Shown: in pieces, positions 1 through 5,628 of the stretch
How positions within the stretch are numbered: position 1 is the first letter of the stretch
How the letters are laid out: each line of letters begins with the position of its first letter
Source: JBFHNV01 sp965365655
GTDB taxonomy: Bacteria > Pseudomonadota > Gammaproteobacteria > HK1
Direction: 5' to 3'
DNA length: 18,620 bases
Assembly (NCBI GenBank): GCA_965365655.1
Contig: CBDUCN010000067.1
Location: forward strand, 1 to 18,620
Program-made: the position numbers and the translations under genes
Notes under the pieces: generated by a model
What the model was told of the DNA's origin: nothing
Database searches by the model: none
Seen by the model: only the letters and a program-made list of their open reading frames with translations

Positions 1-48
1 CGCGGGACGGGACCCACGCGCGGCGCGCGCGAAGGACGGACTGCCGAC

Positions 49-981
49 ATGGAGCCGATTGCCGACCAGGGGGCCGACGACGAGGCCGACGACGACGCCG
101 CGGGCCGGCGCCGGCGCGAGAGCCTGGGGATGCTGCTCGGCGTCGGGGCCGTCGCGGCGTTCGGCCTCACCCTGCCGGTCACCCGCTTCGTCGTGGCCGA
201 GATGTCGCCGGTGACGGTGGGGCTGGGCCGTGCGGTGCTCGCGGGCTTGATCGCCGCGGCGCTGCTGCTGGCGGCCCGCGCGCGGGTGCCGTCGCGTGCC
301 GAGGGGGTGCGTCTCGCGGTGGTCTCGGCGGGCGTGGTGCTCGGCTTCCCGCTGCTCAGCGCGTGGGCGATGCAGCACGTGCCGGCGGCCCACGGCGGGG
401 TGGTGCTGGGCGTGCTGCCGCTGGCGACCGCGATCGTCGGTGCGCTGATCGGCGGCGAGCGGCCGTCGACGGGGTTCTGGCTCGCCGGCGTCGCGGGCAG
501 CGCCGCGGTGATCGCGTTCGCGCTGCTGGAGGGCGCCGGCGGGCTGCACGTCGCGGATCTCGCGCTGCTCGGCGCGGTGCTCGCCGCCGCGGTGGGCTAC
601 GCCGAGGGGGGACGCCTCGCGCGCCACATGCCGGCCTGGCAGGTGATCTGCTGGGCGCTGGTGATCGGGCTGCCGTTCACCGGCGTCGCGGTGATCCTGG
701 ACCTCGCCGCGCGCGTGCCGGCCGTGTCCGGCGCCGGCTGGGCGGGATTCCTGTACCTCGCGCTGGTGAGCCAGCTCGGCGCGTTCCTGCTCTGGTACCG
801 CGGCCTCGCGATCGGCGGCATCGCGCGCGTCAGCCAGGCGCAGCTGCTGCAGCCGTTCTTCACGCTGGGCGCGTCCGCGGTGCTGTTGAACGAGCGGATC
901 GACGCCACTACGATCGCGTTCGCCGTGATCGTGGTGCTGACGGTGGCGATCGGCCGCCGGATGCCGGTGCACGCGCGCTGA
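49..981 (+). CDS. EamA/DMT-family inner-membrane transporter
   Basis: A 310-aa hydrophobic protein with about ten predicted membrane segments, arranged as two EamA repeats (roughly residues 27-160 and 167-303). Each repeat ends in the short acidic motif usual for the family: GERPS at 137-141 and NERID at 281-285. The family exports or imports small metabolites such as amino acids, purines or drugs; nothing here reveals the substrate. The first 25 residues are strongly acidic and then basic, a cytoplasmic tail longer than most EamA proteins have. The ATG at 49 is preceded by AAGGA at 32-36, a rather long spacing, so a start at an internal codon is not excluded. It lies upstream of yajQ on the same strand with a 133-bp gap, so operon membership is uncertain. 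Confidence 0.85.
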   Translation: MEPIADQGADDEADDDAAGRRRRESLGMLLGVGAVAAFGLTLPVTRFVVAEMSPVTVGLGRAVLAGLIAAALLLAARARVPSRAEGVRLAVVSAGVVLGFPLLSAWAMQHVPAAHGGVVLGVLPLATAIVGALIGGERPSTGFWLAGVAGSAAVIAFALLEGAGGLHVADLALLGAVLAAAVGYAEGGRLARHMPAWQVICWALVIGLPFTGVAVILDLAARVPAVSGAGWAGFLYLALVSQLGAFLLWYRGLAIGGIARVSQAQLLQPFFTLGASAVLLNERIDATTIAFAVIVVLTVAIGRRMPVHAR

Positions 982-1114
982 GCGACGCCCGGCGAATCGC
1001 CGCGCGGCGCCGAAGGGCGCCCGCCGTGCGGGTCGCGGCGCCGCGCCAACCGCTCGCCGGCCCGGGTCGCACCGCGCAGGCCCGATCCCTACAACCAGCG
1101 ACAGGAGCCCGCCG

Positions 1115-1597
1115 ATGCCGTCGTTCGACGTCGTGTCCGAGGTGGACATGCACGAGGTGACCAACGCCGTGGACCAGGCGAACCGCGAGGTGACCACGCG
1201 CTTCGACTTCAAGGGCACCGGCTCGCGCTACGAGGTCGACGCCGGGGTGGTCACGCTGTTCACGCAGTCCGACTTCCAGCTCAAGCAGATGCTGGACATC
1301 CTCGTCGGCAAGCTCGCGAAGCGCGGCGTGGACGTCGCGTGCCTGGACAGCGCCGAGCCGGAGCTGGCCGGGCAGGAGGCGCGCCAGCGGATCACGCTGC
1401 GCCAGGGCATCGACAAGGACCTCGCGCGGCGCATCGTGAAGCGCATCAAGGACCGCAAGCTCAAGGTGCAGGCGGCGGTGCAGGGCGAGCAGGTGCGGGT
1501 CACCGGCAAGAAGCGCGACGACCTGCAGGCCGTGATCGCGGACCTGAAGGGCGCGGAGATGGGGCTGCCGCTGCAGTTCACGAACTTCCGTGACTGA
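1115..1597 (+). CDS. yajQ: YajQ family nucleotide-binding protein
   Basis: 160 aa, matching the usual YajQ length of about 160-163. The N-terminus MPSFDVVSEVDMHEVTNAVD and the segment TTRFDFKGTGS (about 27-37) are family signatures. The C-terminus GLPLQFTNFRD is also typical. YajQ proteins have two ferredoxin-like domains and are cytoplasmic; members in Xanthomonas and Pseudomonas bind cyclic di-GMP and affect transcription, while the E. coli protein is mainly known to bind nucleotides. Which role applies here cannot be read from sequence. The start is supported by AGGAG at 1103-1107, 7 nt before the ATG. The gene stands alone, with a hairpin 32 nt after its stop and the methyltransferase gene 212 bp downstream. 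Confidence 0.93.
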   Translation: MPSFDVVSEVDMHEVTNAVDQANREVTTRFDFKGTGSRYEVDAGVVTLFTQSDFQLKQMLDILVGKLAKRGVDVACLDSAEPELAGQEARQRITLRQGIDKDLARRIVKRIKDRKLKVQAAVQGEQVRVTGKKRDDLQAVIADLKGAEMGLPLQFTNFRD

Positions 1598-1629
1598 CGG
1601 CCCGTGACGGTCTCGCCGCAGCGGGCGCG

Positions 1630-1660
1630 GCGCGTGCCGCGCGGGGCGTGCGGCACGCGC
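1630..1660 (+). terminator. 11-bp perfect hairpin after yajQ (terminator-like, no U-tract)
   Basis: GCGCGTGCCGC (1630-1640) and GCGGCACGCGC (1650-1660) are exact reverse complements around a 9-nt loop. The hairpin lies 32 nt beyond the yajQ stop. No T-run follows, so it may be a 3' end stabiliser or a Rho-linked terminator rather than a classic intrinsic one; in DNA this GC-rich it could also be chance. Confidence 0.35.
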
Positions 1661-1809
1661 GGCGTCGCGCGGCCGTCCGCTCGCGCCGCGCCGGGCGGGT
1701 GCCCGGGTGACGCGTCCCGCCGCGCGTTGCCGGCGACGCCCGGCAGGCGTCCCGCGGCGGCGGGCCCGGGGGTCACGGCCCCCGAGGGCCGGACGGCCGG
1801 CCCGCGTCG

Positions 1810-2472
1810 ATGAACCCGGACTTCTGGCACGCGCGCTGGTCGGCGGGCAACACGCCGTGGCACCAGCGCGCGCCCAACGCCCGCCTCACCGCGCACTTCG
1901 ACGCGCTGGACCTCGCGCCCGGGGACCAGGTGCTGGTGCCGCTGTGCGGCCGCGCGCTGGACATGCGCTGGCTGCTCGAGCACCGCTTCCGCGTGCTCGG
2001 CGTCGAGCTGAGCGAGATCGCGGTGCGCGGGTTCTTCGCGGACCACGGCCTGCGCTTCCGCGAGCGCGACGCGGCCGGCTTCCGGCTCTTCGACGGCGAC
2101 CGGGTCCGGATCCTGTGCGGCGACGTGTTCCGGCTCACGCCGGAGCTGCTGTCGGACGTCGCCGCGGTCTACGACCGCGCCGCGCTGGTCGCGCTGGACG
2201 GCGACGAGCAGGCTCGCTACGCGTCGCTGCTCGCGCGCTGCCTCCCGCCGGGCGCGTCGCAGCTCCTGCTCACGCTGCAGTACGACACCGCGCGCATGGA
2301 AGGCCCCCCGTTCAGCGTCGACGAGGCGCGGGTGCGCGCGCTGTACGAGGCGCGCTTCGCGGTCGAGCGGGTAGCCTCCGTCGCGATCCTGGACGACGAG
2401 CCGCACCTTCGCGCGCGCGGCCTGGACGCGCTGACCGAGCACGCGTTCGTGGTCACCGACCGCGCGGCCTGA
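1810..2472 (+). CDS. tpm: thiopurine S-methyltransferase (TPMT) family protein
   Basis: 220 aa, close to the roughly 218 aa of the bacterial TPMT of Pseudomonas. It is a class I SAM-dependent methyltransferase. The opening MNPDFWHARWSAGNTPWHQR resembles family N-termini. The SAM-binding segments are VPLCGRALD (43-51) and VLGVELS (62-68), and YDRAALVAL and GPPFSVDEARVR follow as in Pseudomonas Tpm. Known bacterial members methylate thiopurines and inorganic or organic selenium and tellurium species, giving volatile methylated products and tellurite tolerance; the natural substrate here is unknown. No clear Shine-Dalgarno precedes the ATG at 1810, but this start matches the family N-terminus. 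Thirteen bases separate its stop from a small ORF with a strong ribosome site, so it is probably co-transcribed with the downstream deacetylase. Confidence 0.92.
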   Translation: MNPDFWHARWSAGNTPWHQRAPNARLTAHFDALDLAPGDQVLVPLCGRALDMRWLLEHRFRVLGVELSEIAVRGFFADHGLRFRERDAAGFRLFDGDRVRILCGDVFRLTPELLSDVAAVYDRAALVALDGDEQARYASLLARCLPPGASQLLLTLQYDTARMEGPPFSVDEARVRALYEARFAVERVASVAILDDEPHLRARGLDALTEHAFVVTDRAA

Positions 2473-2484
2473 GAGGAGCCCGCA

Positions 2485-2592
2485 ATGCCAGCTGCCTTCG
2501 CGATGCACGACGCCGCGGACCATGCACCGCCCGCCGCGCGATGCCTGGCCGCCCCCGCGCGCGCTGGCGTGACCACCGGAGCGGGGCGCTGA
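2485..2592 (+). CDS. possible 35-aa leader peptide between tpm and the deacetylase gene
   Basis: An ATG at 2485 follows the strong ribosome site GAGAGGAG (2471-2478) by 6 nt and immediately succeeds the tpm stop. The frame reads 35 codons (MPAAFAMHDAADHAPPAARC and onward), ending in TGA at 2590-2592. I recognise no domain. Either it is a real small ORF that couples translation to the deacetylase frame, whose CTG codon at 2589 overlaps this stop as CTGA, or it is the ribosome entry of the deacetylase displaced by a frameshift. The good ribosome site is the main support; coding potential of so short a peptide cannot be judged. Confidence 0.3.
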   Translation: MPAAFAMHDAADHAPPAARCLAAPARAGVTTGAGR

Positions 2593-3533
2593 GCGTCGCC
2601 GCGACCGCGGCGCGTGACGACGCGGCCGCGCTCGCGGTCGTCTACCACGAGGACTACTCGGCCGACCTGCCGCCGGGTCATCGCTTCCCGATGGCCAAGT
2701 TCCGCCGCCTGAAGGAGCACCTGGTGGACAGCGGCCTCGCCGAGGCCGGCGCGCTGCACCGCCCGCAGCCGGCCTCGCGCGAGCTGCTCGCCGGCGCCCA
2801 CGACCCCGCGTACGTGGACGGCGTGCTCGCGGGCCGCCTCGACGAACGCGCGGTGCGCCGCATCGGCTTCCCGGTCACCGCGTCGGTGGTGGCCCGCAGC
2901 CGCGCGGCGGTCGCGGGCACGCTGCTCGCCGCGCGCCTCGCCCTCGCGCGCGGCATCGCATGCAACACCGCCGGCGGCAGCCACCACGCGTTCGCGGGCC
3001 ACGGCGCCGGGTACTGCGTGTTCAACGACGTCGCGGTGTCCGCCCGCGCGCTGCTGGCCGAGGGCGCCGTGCGTCGCGTGCTGGTCGTCGACCTCGACGT
3101 GCACCAGGGCGACGGCACGGCCGCGATGTGCGCGCACGAGCCGCGCATCGTCACCTTCTCCATGCACTGCGGCTCGAACTTCCCGGCCGTCAAGCAGCGA
3201 AGCGATCGCGACGTCGAGCTGCCCCCGGGCACCGGGGACGACGGCTACCTGGAGGCGCTCGAGCGCGAGCTGCATCCGCTGCTCGAATCCGCCGATCCGG
3301 ACCTCGTGTTCTACAACGCCGGGGTCGACCCGCACGGCGAGGATCGCCTCGGGCGCCTCTCGCTCACCGACGCCGGGCTCGCGCGCCGCGAGCGCACGGT
3401 GCTCGGCGCGTGCCGGGCGGCCGGCGTCCCGGTCGCCGGCGTGCTGGGTGGCGGCTACACGCACGATCTGGACGCGCTGGTCGGCCGTCACGCGGTGTTG
3501 TTCCGGGAGGCGGCCCGGGCGCTCGCCGGCTGA
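2541..3533 (+). CDS. histone deacetylase family protein
   Basis: A 330-aa zinc hydrolase of the arginase/deacetylase fold when counted from the ATG at 2541. The family core starts near residue 33 (VVYHEDYSADLPPGHRFPM). Active-site motifs follow: GGSHHAF (145-151), with the tandem histidines, GYCVFND (157-163), and DLDVHQGDGTA (184-194). The probable zinc ligands are Asp186, His188 and Asp263 in GVDPHGEDRLG. Bacterial relatives deacetylate acetyl-lysine, acetylpolyamines or other acylamides; the substrate is not predictable here. The start is doubtful: the ATG at 2541 has no ribosome site and adds about 16 basic residues, whereas CTG at 2589 has GGAG seven bases upstream and overlaps the preceding small ORF's stop. 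The gene ends 48 bp before the convergent DUF6231-like gene. Confidence 0.9.
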   Translation: MPGRPRARWRDHRSGALSVAATAARDDAAALAVVYHEDYSADLPPGHRFPMAKFRRLKEHLVDSGLAEAGALHRPQPASRELLAGAHDPAYVDGVLAGRLDERAVRRIGFPVTASVVARSRAAVAGTLLAARLALARGIACNTAGGSHHAFAGHGAGYCVFNDVAVSARALLAEGAVRRVLVVDLDVHQGDGTAAMCAHEPRIVTFSMHCGSNFPAVKQRSDRDVELPPGTGDDGYLEALERELHPLLESADPDLVFYNAGVDPHGEDRLGRLSLTDAGLARRERTVLGACRAAGVPVAGVLGGGYTHDLDALVGRHAVLFREAARALAG

Positions 3534-3581
3534 GCGCCGGGCGGGCCGGTGACGCCGACGCGCCGCTCTCGCGCGCGGTCG

Positions 3582-4058
3582 TCACCAGCGGTGGCGGCCC
3601 CAGAGCTCCGGGTTCGCCCAGTTGCGGGCGTTGAGCCAGTCTGGGGTGCGCTTGTAGCGGTCGATGTCGAACGTGTAGAGCGCGAGGGGCCCGTCGCCGC
3701 CGGTGGCGTGCCCTGCGGCCTCGAGGCCCAGTGCCAGCATCGCGTCCAGCCCCCAGCGCGCGTCGTGCGCCGGCACCGCGACCAGCAGCCGGCGCGCGCG
3801 CAGGTCGCGCAGCGACCCCAGCAGGCGCGCGCCCTCGTCGGGCGCCAGCGTCTCGAGCACCCCGACGAGCACCGCGAGGTCAGCGCGCGGTTCGTCGGTG
3901 GCGGTAGGCTTCAGAAGATCCTCGATGCGCGCGCGCTCGCAGCGCGCGTCGCCGGCCAGCGCGTCGTCGACCGGCACCGGGCCGAGCAGCAGCACGCGAC
4001 CCTTGCCGGTCTGCGCAATGACGTCGGCCACGACCTGCTCGATGGGCCGGGCGGACAT
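3582..4058 (-). CDS. DUF6231-like hypothetical protein
   Basis: 158 aa on the minus strand; its start at 4058 has GGAG about 6 nt upstream. The C-terminal stretch FDIDRYKRTPDWLNARNWAN followed by PELWGRHRW is a conserved signature I associate with the DUF6231 family of gammaproteobacteria; this assignment is from memory and not certain. The N-terminal half (VLLLGPVPVDD, then ADLAVLVGVLETLAPDEGARLLGSLRDL) has the alternating strand/helix pattern of a Rossmann-like or degenerate SAM-methyltransferase fold, but no intact glycine-rich SAM motif is visible. Function is unknown. It converges on the deacetylase gene and diverges from the first Xre gene across a 349-bp gap. Confidence 0.8.
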   Translation of the reverse strand: MSARPIEQVVADVIAQTGKGRVLLLGPVPVDDALAGDARCERARIEDLLKPTATDEPRADLAVLVGVLETLAPDEGARLLGSLRDLRARRLLVAVPAHDARWGLDAMLALGLEAAGHATGGDGPLALYTFDIDRYKRTPDWLNARNWANPELWGRHRW

Positions 4059-4407
4059 CAGGGGCTCCGGCCCCGGGTGGTCGCGTCGAGTCCTGCACGG
4101 CGGCTGCCGGCCCGCGACGCGCCGCGCCGGCCCGGTGTGCGGGCGTCGGATCGCGCGGCACGTGAGCCATGGTGGGGCGCTGGAATGCGCGCGGCACGGA
4201 AGCGGGTTCGGGCCGCGTCGGGCCTCTGACGCGGCCCGAACTTGAGCCAGGTCACGAAACGCCCCTGCAAGACATTGAAAATGGGAATGATTCGGGCCGC
4301 ATTGTGAAGCGGTTCACCGTTTCGGGTGAGGAACGCGTGGCAAGTTAGGCTCAAGAATTGTGCTGATATGCCGAAAACCGGTGCACCAGCTAAACAGAGG
4401 TGGTCCG
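4059..4407. other. intergenic regulatory region between DUF6231-like gene and first Xre gene
   Basis: This 349-bp stretch between divergent genes holds no convincing gene. From about 4240 onward it is clearly less GC-rich than its surroundings, as expected of a promoter. It contains a perfect 14-bp inverted repeat (4206-4241), a second copy of TTCGGGCCGC at 4291-4300, CGGT-TC-ACCG at 4310-4319, and an 8-bp palindrome GGTGCACC at 4380-4387 just before the ribosome site. Two 11-mers (4269-4279 and 4303-4313) recur in the leader of the second Xre gene. A TTGAAA at 4275-4280 could be a -35 element, but no good -10 box is correctly spaced. Confidence 0.6.
4206..4241. promoter_or_regulatory. perfect 14-bp inverted repeat, operator or hairpin
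   Basis: GTTCGGGCCGCGTC (4206-4219) and GACGCGGCCCGAAC (4228-4241) are exact reverse complements around an 8-nt spacer. The core TTCGGGCCGC recurs as a direct copy at 4291-4300. No T-run follows on either strand, so an operator or a regulatory RNA hairpin fits better than an intrinsic terminator. Its place about 170 bp before the first Xre gene and 150 bp before the divergent gene is compatible with control of either. Confidence 0.5.
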
Positions 4408-4806
4408 ATGCAGCAACAGGCTCCCCAGCGTCCCCAGGACGTCGAATTTACGCGGCATGGCAAGGGCCGCAACACGGATGGAGGGACGGAAGAGTCGGGT
4501 CTGGGGTCGAGGCTGCGCAAGCGGCGCAAGGACCTCGGCTGGACGCAGACCGAGCTCGCCGACAAGGTGGGCACCTCGCAGGCGGTGGTGCAGAAGATCG
4601 AGAACGGCAAGAGCCTGCGCCCGCGGATCCTCGAGCAGCTCGCCGACGCGCTGGACGTGAAGCCCGCGTGGCTGATGTTCGGCGTCGAAGAGGCGGGAGA
4701 GCTGTCGGACGACGCCATCGAGCTGGCCCGCGCGTGGGCGCGGCTCAAGGAGCCGCACCGCACCGCGATGCGCGAAGCCATCATGCGCATCGGCGGCCGC
4801 GACTGA
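4408..4806 (+). CDS. Xre-type helix-turn-helix regulator, copy 1
   Basis: 132 aa from the ATG at 4408, chosen because AGAGGTGG (4396-4403) sits 4 nt upstream; an in-frame TTG further up has no such site. Residues 1-31 are polar and probably disordered. Residues 32-95 form a Cro/C1-type HTH (GLGSRLRKRRKDLGWTQTEL, then TSQAVVQKIENGKSLRPR, which includes the recognition helix, then ALDVKPAWLMFGV). A short helical tail follows (ARAWARLKEPHRTAMREAI, 107-125), possibly for dimerisation. There is no sensor, peptidase or toxin domain, so it looks like a stand-alone DNA-binding protein. It is a paralogue of the next gene, about three fifths identical over the shared ~98 residues in my manual alignment. 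Target and signal are unknown; autoregulation through the upstream inverted repeats is plausible. Confidence 0.9.
   Translation: MQQQAPQRPQDVEFTRHGKGRNTDGGTEESGLGSRLRKRRKDLGWTQTELADKVGTSQAVVQKIENGKSLRPRILEQLADALDVKPAWLMFGVEEAGELSDDAIELARAWARLKEPHRTAMREAIMRIGGRD
4591..4625 (+). repeat. 35-bp exact direct repeat, copy A (within Xre copy 1)
   Basis: These 35 bases, coding for QKIENGKSLRP and part of the next codon, are identical to 5295-5329 in the neighbouring paralogue. A second exact 20-base match lies at 4666-4685 versus 5370-5389. The flanking coding sequence has diverged, so this marks the most conserved part of a tandem gene duplication. Confidence 0.85.
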
Positions 4807-4874
4807 CCCCAGTCGCCGGCTCGCGTTCTCCTCCCGCGCCGCCGCGGCGGCGCCCCCACTCTCCGGATTCCGAC

Positions 4875-4902
4875 CCACCCCGCGCCTTCCGGCGCGGGGT
4901 GG
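4875..4902 (+). terminator. 12-bp perfect hairpin after Xre copy 1 (no U-tract)
   Basis: CCACCCCGCGCC (4875-4886) pairs exactly with GGCGCGGGGTGG (4891-4902) around the tetraloop TTCC, 68 nt beyond the stop of the first Xre gene. Its stability suggests a transcript 3' end, but GCGTCGTGCG follows instead of a T-run, so intrinsic termination is not assured. Confidence 0.5.
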
Positions 4903-4963
4903 CGTCGTGCGTTGCATGTGACGTACGTTCGTCGCGGGCTGACCGGGATGGGCCTCCGAATCC

Positions 4964-4979
4964 TGGCACGGCGGTTGCA
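4964..4979 (+). promoter_or_regulatory. sigma-54 (RpoN) -24/-12 promoter for Xre copy 2
   Basis: The site TGGCACG-GCGG-TTGCA matches the established RpoN consensus TGGCACG-N4-TTGCW at every specified position. The invariant GG (4965-4966) and GC (4977-4978) have the required 12-bp register. It points toward the second Xre gene; transcription would begin near 4990, leaving a leader of about 150 nt. RpoN promoters need an enhancer-binding activator; I see no certain activator site, though the ACGTACGT palindrome lies about 36-43 bp upstream. A weak sigma-70 reading (TTGCAG, 17 bp, TACGAG) overlaps it and fits much less well. Confidence 0.65.
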
Positions 4980-5138
4980 GTTATCCCTGTGAAGCGGTAC
5001 GAGATGAGTCTAAGACATTGAATCTACTGAGCCGATGCACGATCCTCCGCGATCGGGTGTCGGGTAGGAACGACAGGCCCAGCGCGTACCGACCTGTCCG
5101 CCTAGGACGCGAAGCCCAACTCAGGTGGTAACCCAACG

Positions 5139-5507
5139 ATGCTCAACATGATGACCAAGACCGAACTGGACAATTCGCCGCGCCTCGCGCCGATCCTGGA
5201 GACCCTCGCCGACCGCCTGCGCCGTGCGCGCAAGCAGAAGGGCTGGTCCCAGGAGTTCCTGGCCCAGCGTGCCGACACCTCGCAGGCCGTGATCCAGAAG
5301 ATCGAGAACGGCAAGAGCCTGCGCCCGCGCAACATCGAGCGCATCGCCGAGGCGCTGGACGTGCGTCCGGCGTGGCTGATGTTCGGCGTGAACGAGGTCG
5401 AGGACCTCGACGAGGAAGCGGTGCAGGTCGCCCGCGCATGGAACCGGCTCAAGGAGCCCGAGCGCTCGGCGATGAAGGAGACCATCCGGCGCCTCGCCGA
5501 CGCCTGA
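5139..5507 (+). CDS. Xre-type helix-turn-helix regulator, copy 2
   Basis: 122 aa. After about 20 variable residues comes a Cro/C1-type HTH (LADRLRRARKQKGWSQEFLA, 23-42; then TSQAVIQKIENGKSLRPR, 47-64, with the recognition helix; then ALDVRPAWLMFGV). A short helical tail follows (ARAWNRLKEPERSAMKETI). The recognition segment is almost the same as in the upstream paralogue, so both probably bind related operators. There is no effector domain. The ATG at 5139 follows CAGGTGG by 10 nt; ATGs at 5148 and 5151 are alternatives with worse spacing. Expression appears to be driven by the sigma-54-type site at 4964-4979, unlike the first copy, and ends at the strong terminator at 5532-5572, making it a single-gene unit. 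Confidence 0.9.
   Translation: MLNMMTKTELDNSPRLAPILETLADRLRRARKQKGWSQEFLAQRADTSQAVIQKIENGKSLRPRNIERIAEALDVRPAWLMFGVNEVEDLDEEAVQVARAWNRLKEPERSAMKETIRRLADA
5295..5329 (+). repeat. 35-bp exact direct repeat, copy B (within Xre copy 2)
   Basis: Identical over 35 bases to 4591-4625 in the first Xre gene, including synonymous positions; part of the tandem duplication. Confidence 0.85.
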
Positions 5508-5531
5508 TCAGGGCACGAGGCGGACGGAGCG

Positions 5532-5572
5532 GCCGCCCGCGGGTGCAGGAGTGCCCGCGGGCGGCTTTTTTT
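5532..5572 (+). terminator. strong intrinsic terminator after Xre copy 2
   Basis: GCCGCCCGCGGG (5532-5543) pairs perfectly with CCCGCGGGCGGC (5554-5565) around a 10-nt loop and is followed at once by seven T (5566-5572). It lies 24 nt after the stop at 5507. This is the clearest Rho-independent terminator in the window, and it separates the Xre island from the radical SAM gene. Confidence 0.93.
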
Positions 5573-5628
5573 CGGGCCTTGCCGGGTTCGGATAGACTAG
5601 CGGCGGTTTTGCATCCAGGGCCGACCGC

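Larger units (their letters stand above)
4807..5138. other. intergenic leader region between the two Xre genes
   Basis: This 332-bp gap has no convincing gene. In order it holds a 12-bp perfect hairpin (4875-4902), an ACGTACGT palindrome (4921-4928), a sigma-54-type promoter (4964-4979), and a predicted untranslated leader of about 150 nt. The leader contains TGTGAAGCGGT (4988-4998) and AAGACATTGAA (5012-5022), both also found before the first Xre gene. It can also form a stem from GACAGG (5072-5077) and CCTGTC (5093-5098). The ribosome site CAGGTGG (5122-5128) precedes the ATG at 5139. Confidence 0.6.

Noticed and set aside
1604..1813. 69-codon frame between yajQ and tpm
   Set aside because: No ribosome site, Arg/Pro/Gly-rich product, and it contains the hairpin at 1630-1660.
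1825..1840. A second sigma-54-like TGGCACG inside tpm
   Set aside because: The -12 part reads CTGGT and lacks the invariant GC. It is inside coding sequence (FWHARW), so it is a chance match.
4058..4354. 98-codon minus-strand frame upstream of, and overlapping by TGATG, the DUF6231-like gene
   Set aside because: Begins with TTG and no ribosome site, and it covers the promoter region of the divergent Xre gene. The translated sequence turns Arg/Ala-rich and matches nothing I know.
4338..4355. Possible sigma-54 site TGGCAAG-TTAG-GCTCA before Xre copy 1
   Set aside because: The GG-to-GC distance is 10 instead of 12 and the -12 element does not fit, so the first paralogue does not appear to share the RpoN promoter.
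4975..5003. Sigma-70 promoter TTGCAG-17 bp-TACGAG before Xre copy 2
   Set aside because: Only about half the positions match at each hexamer, while the overlapping sigma-54 site is essentially perfect.
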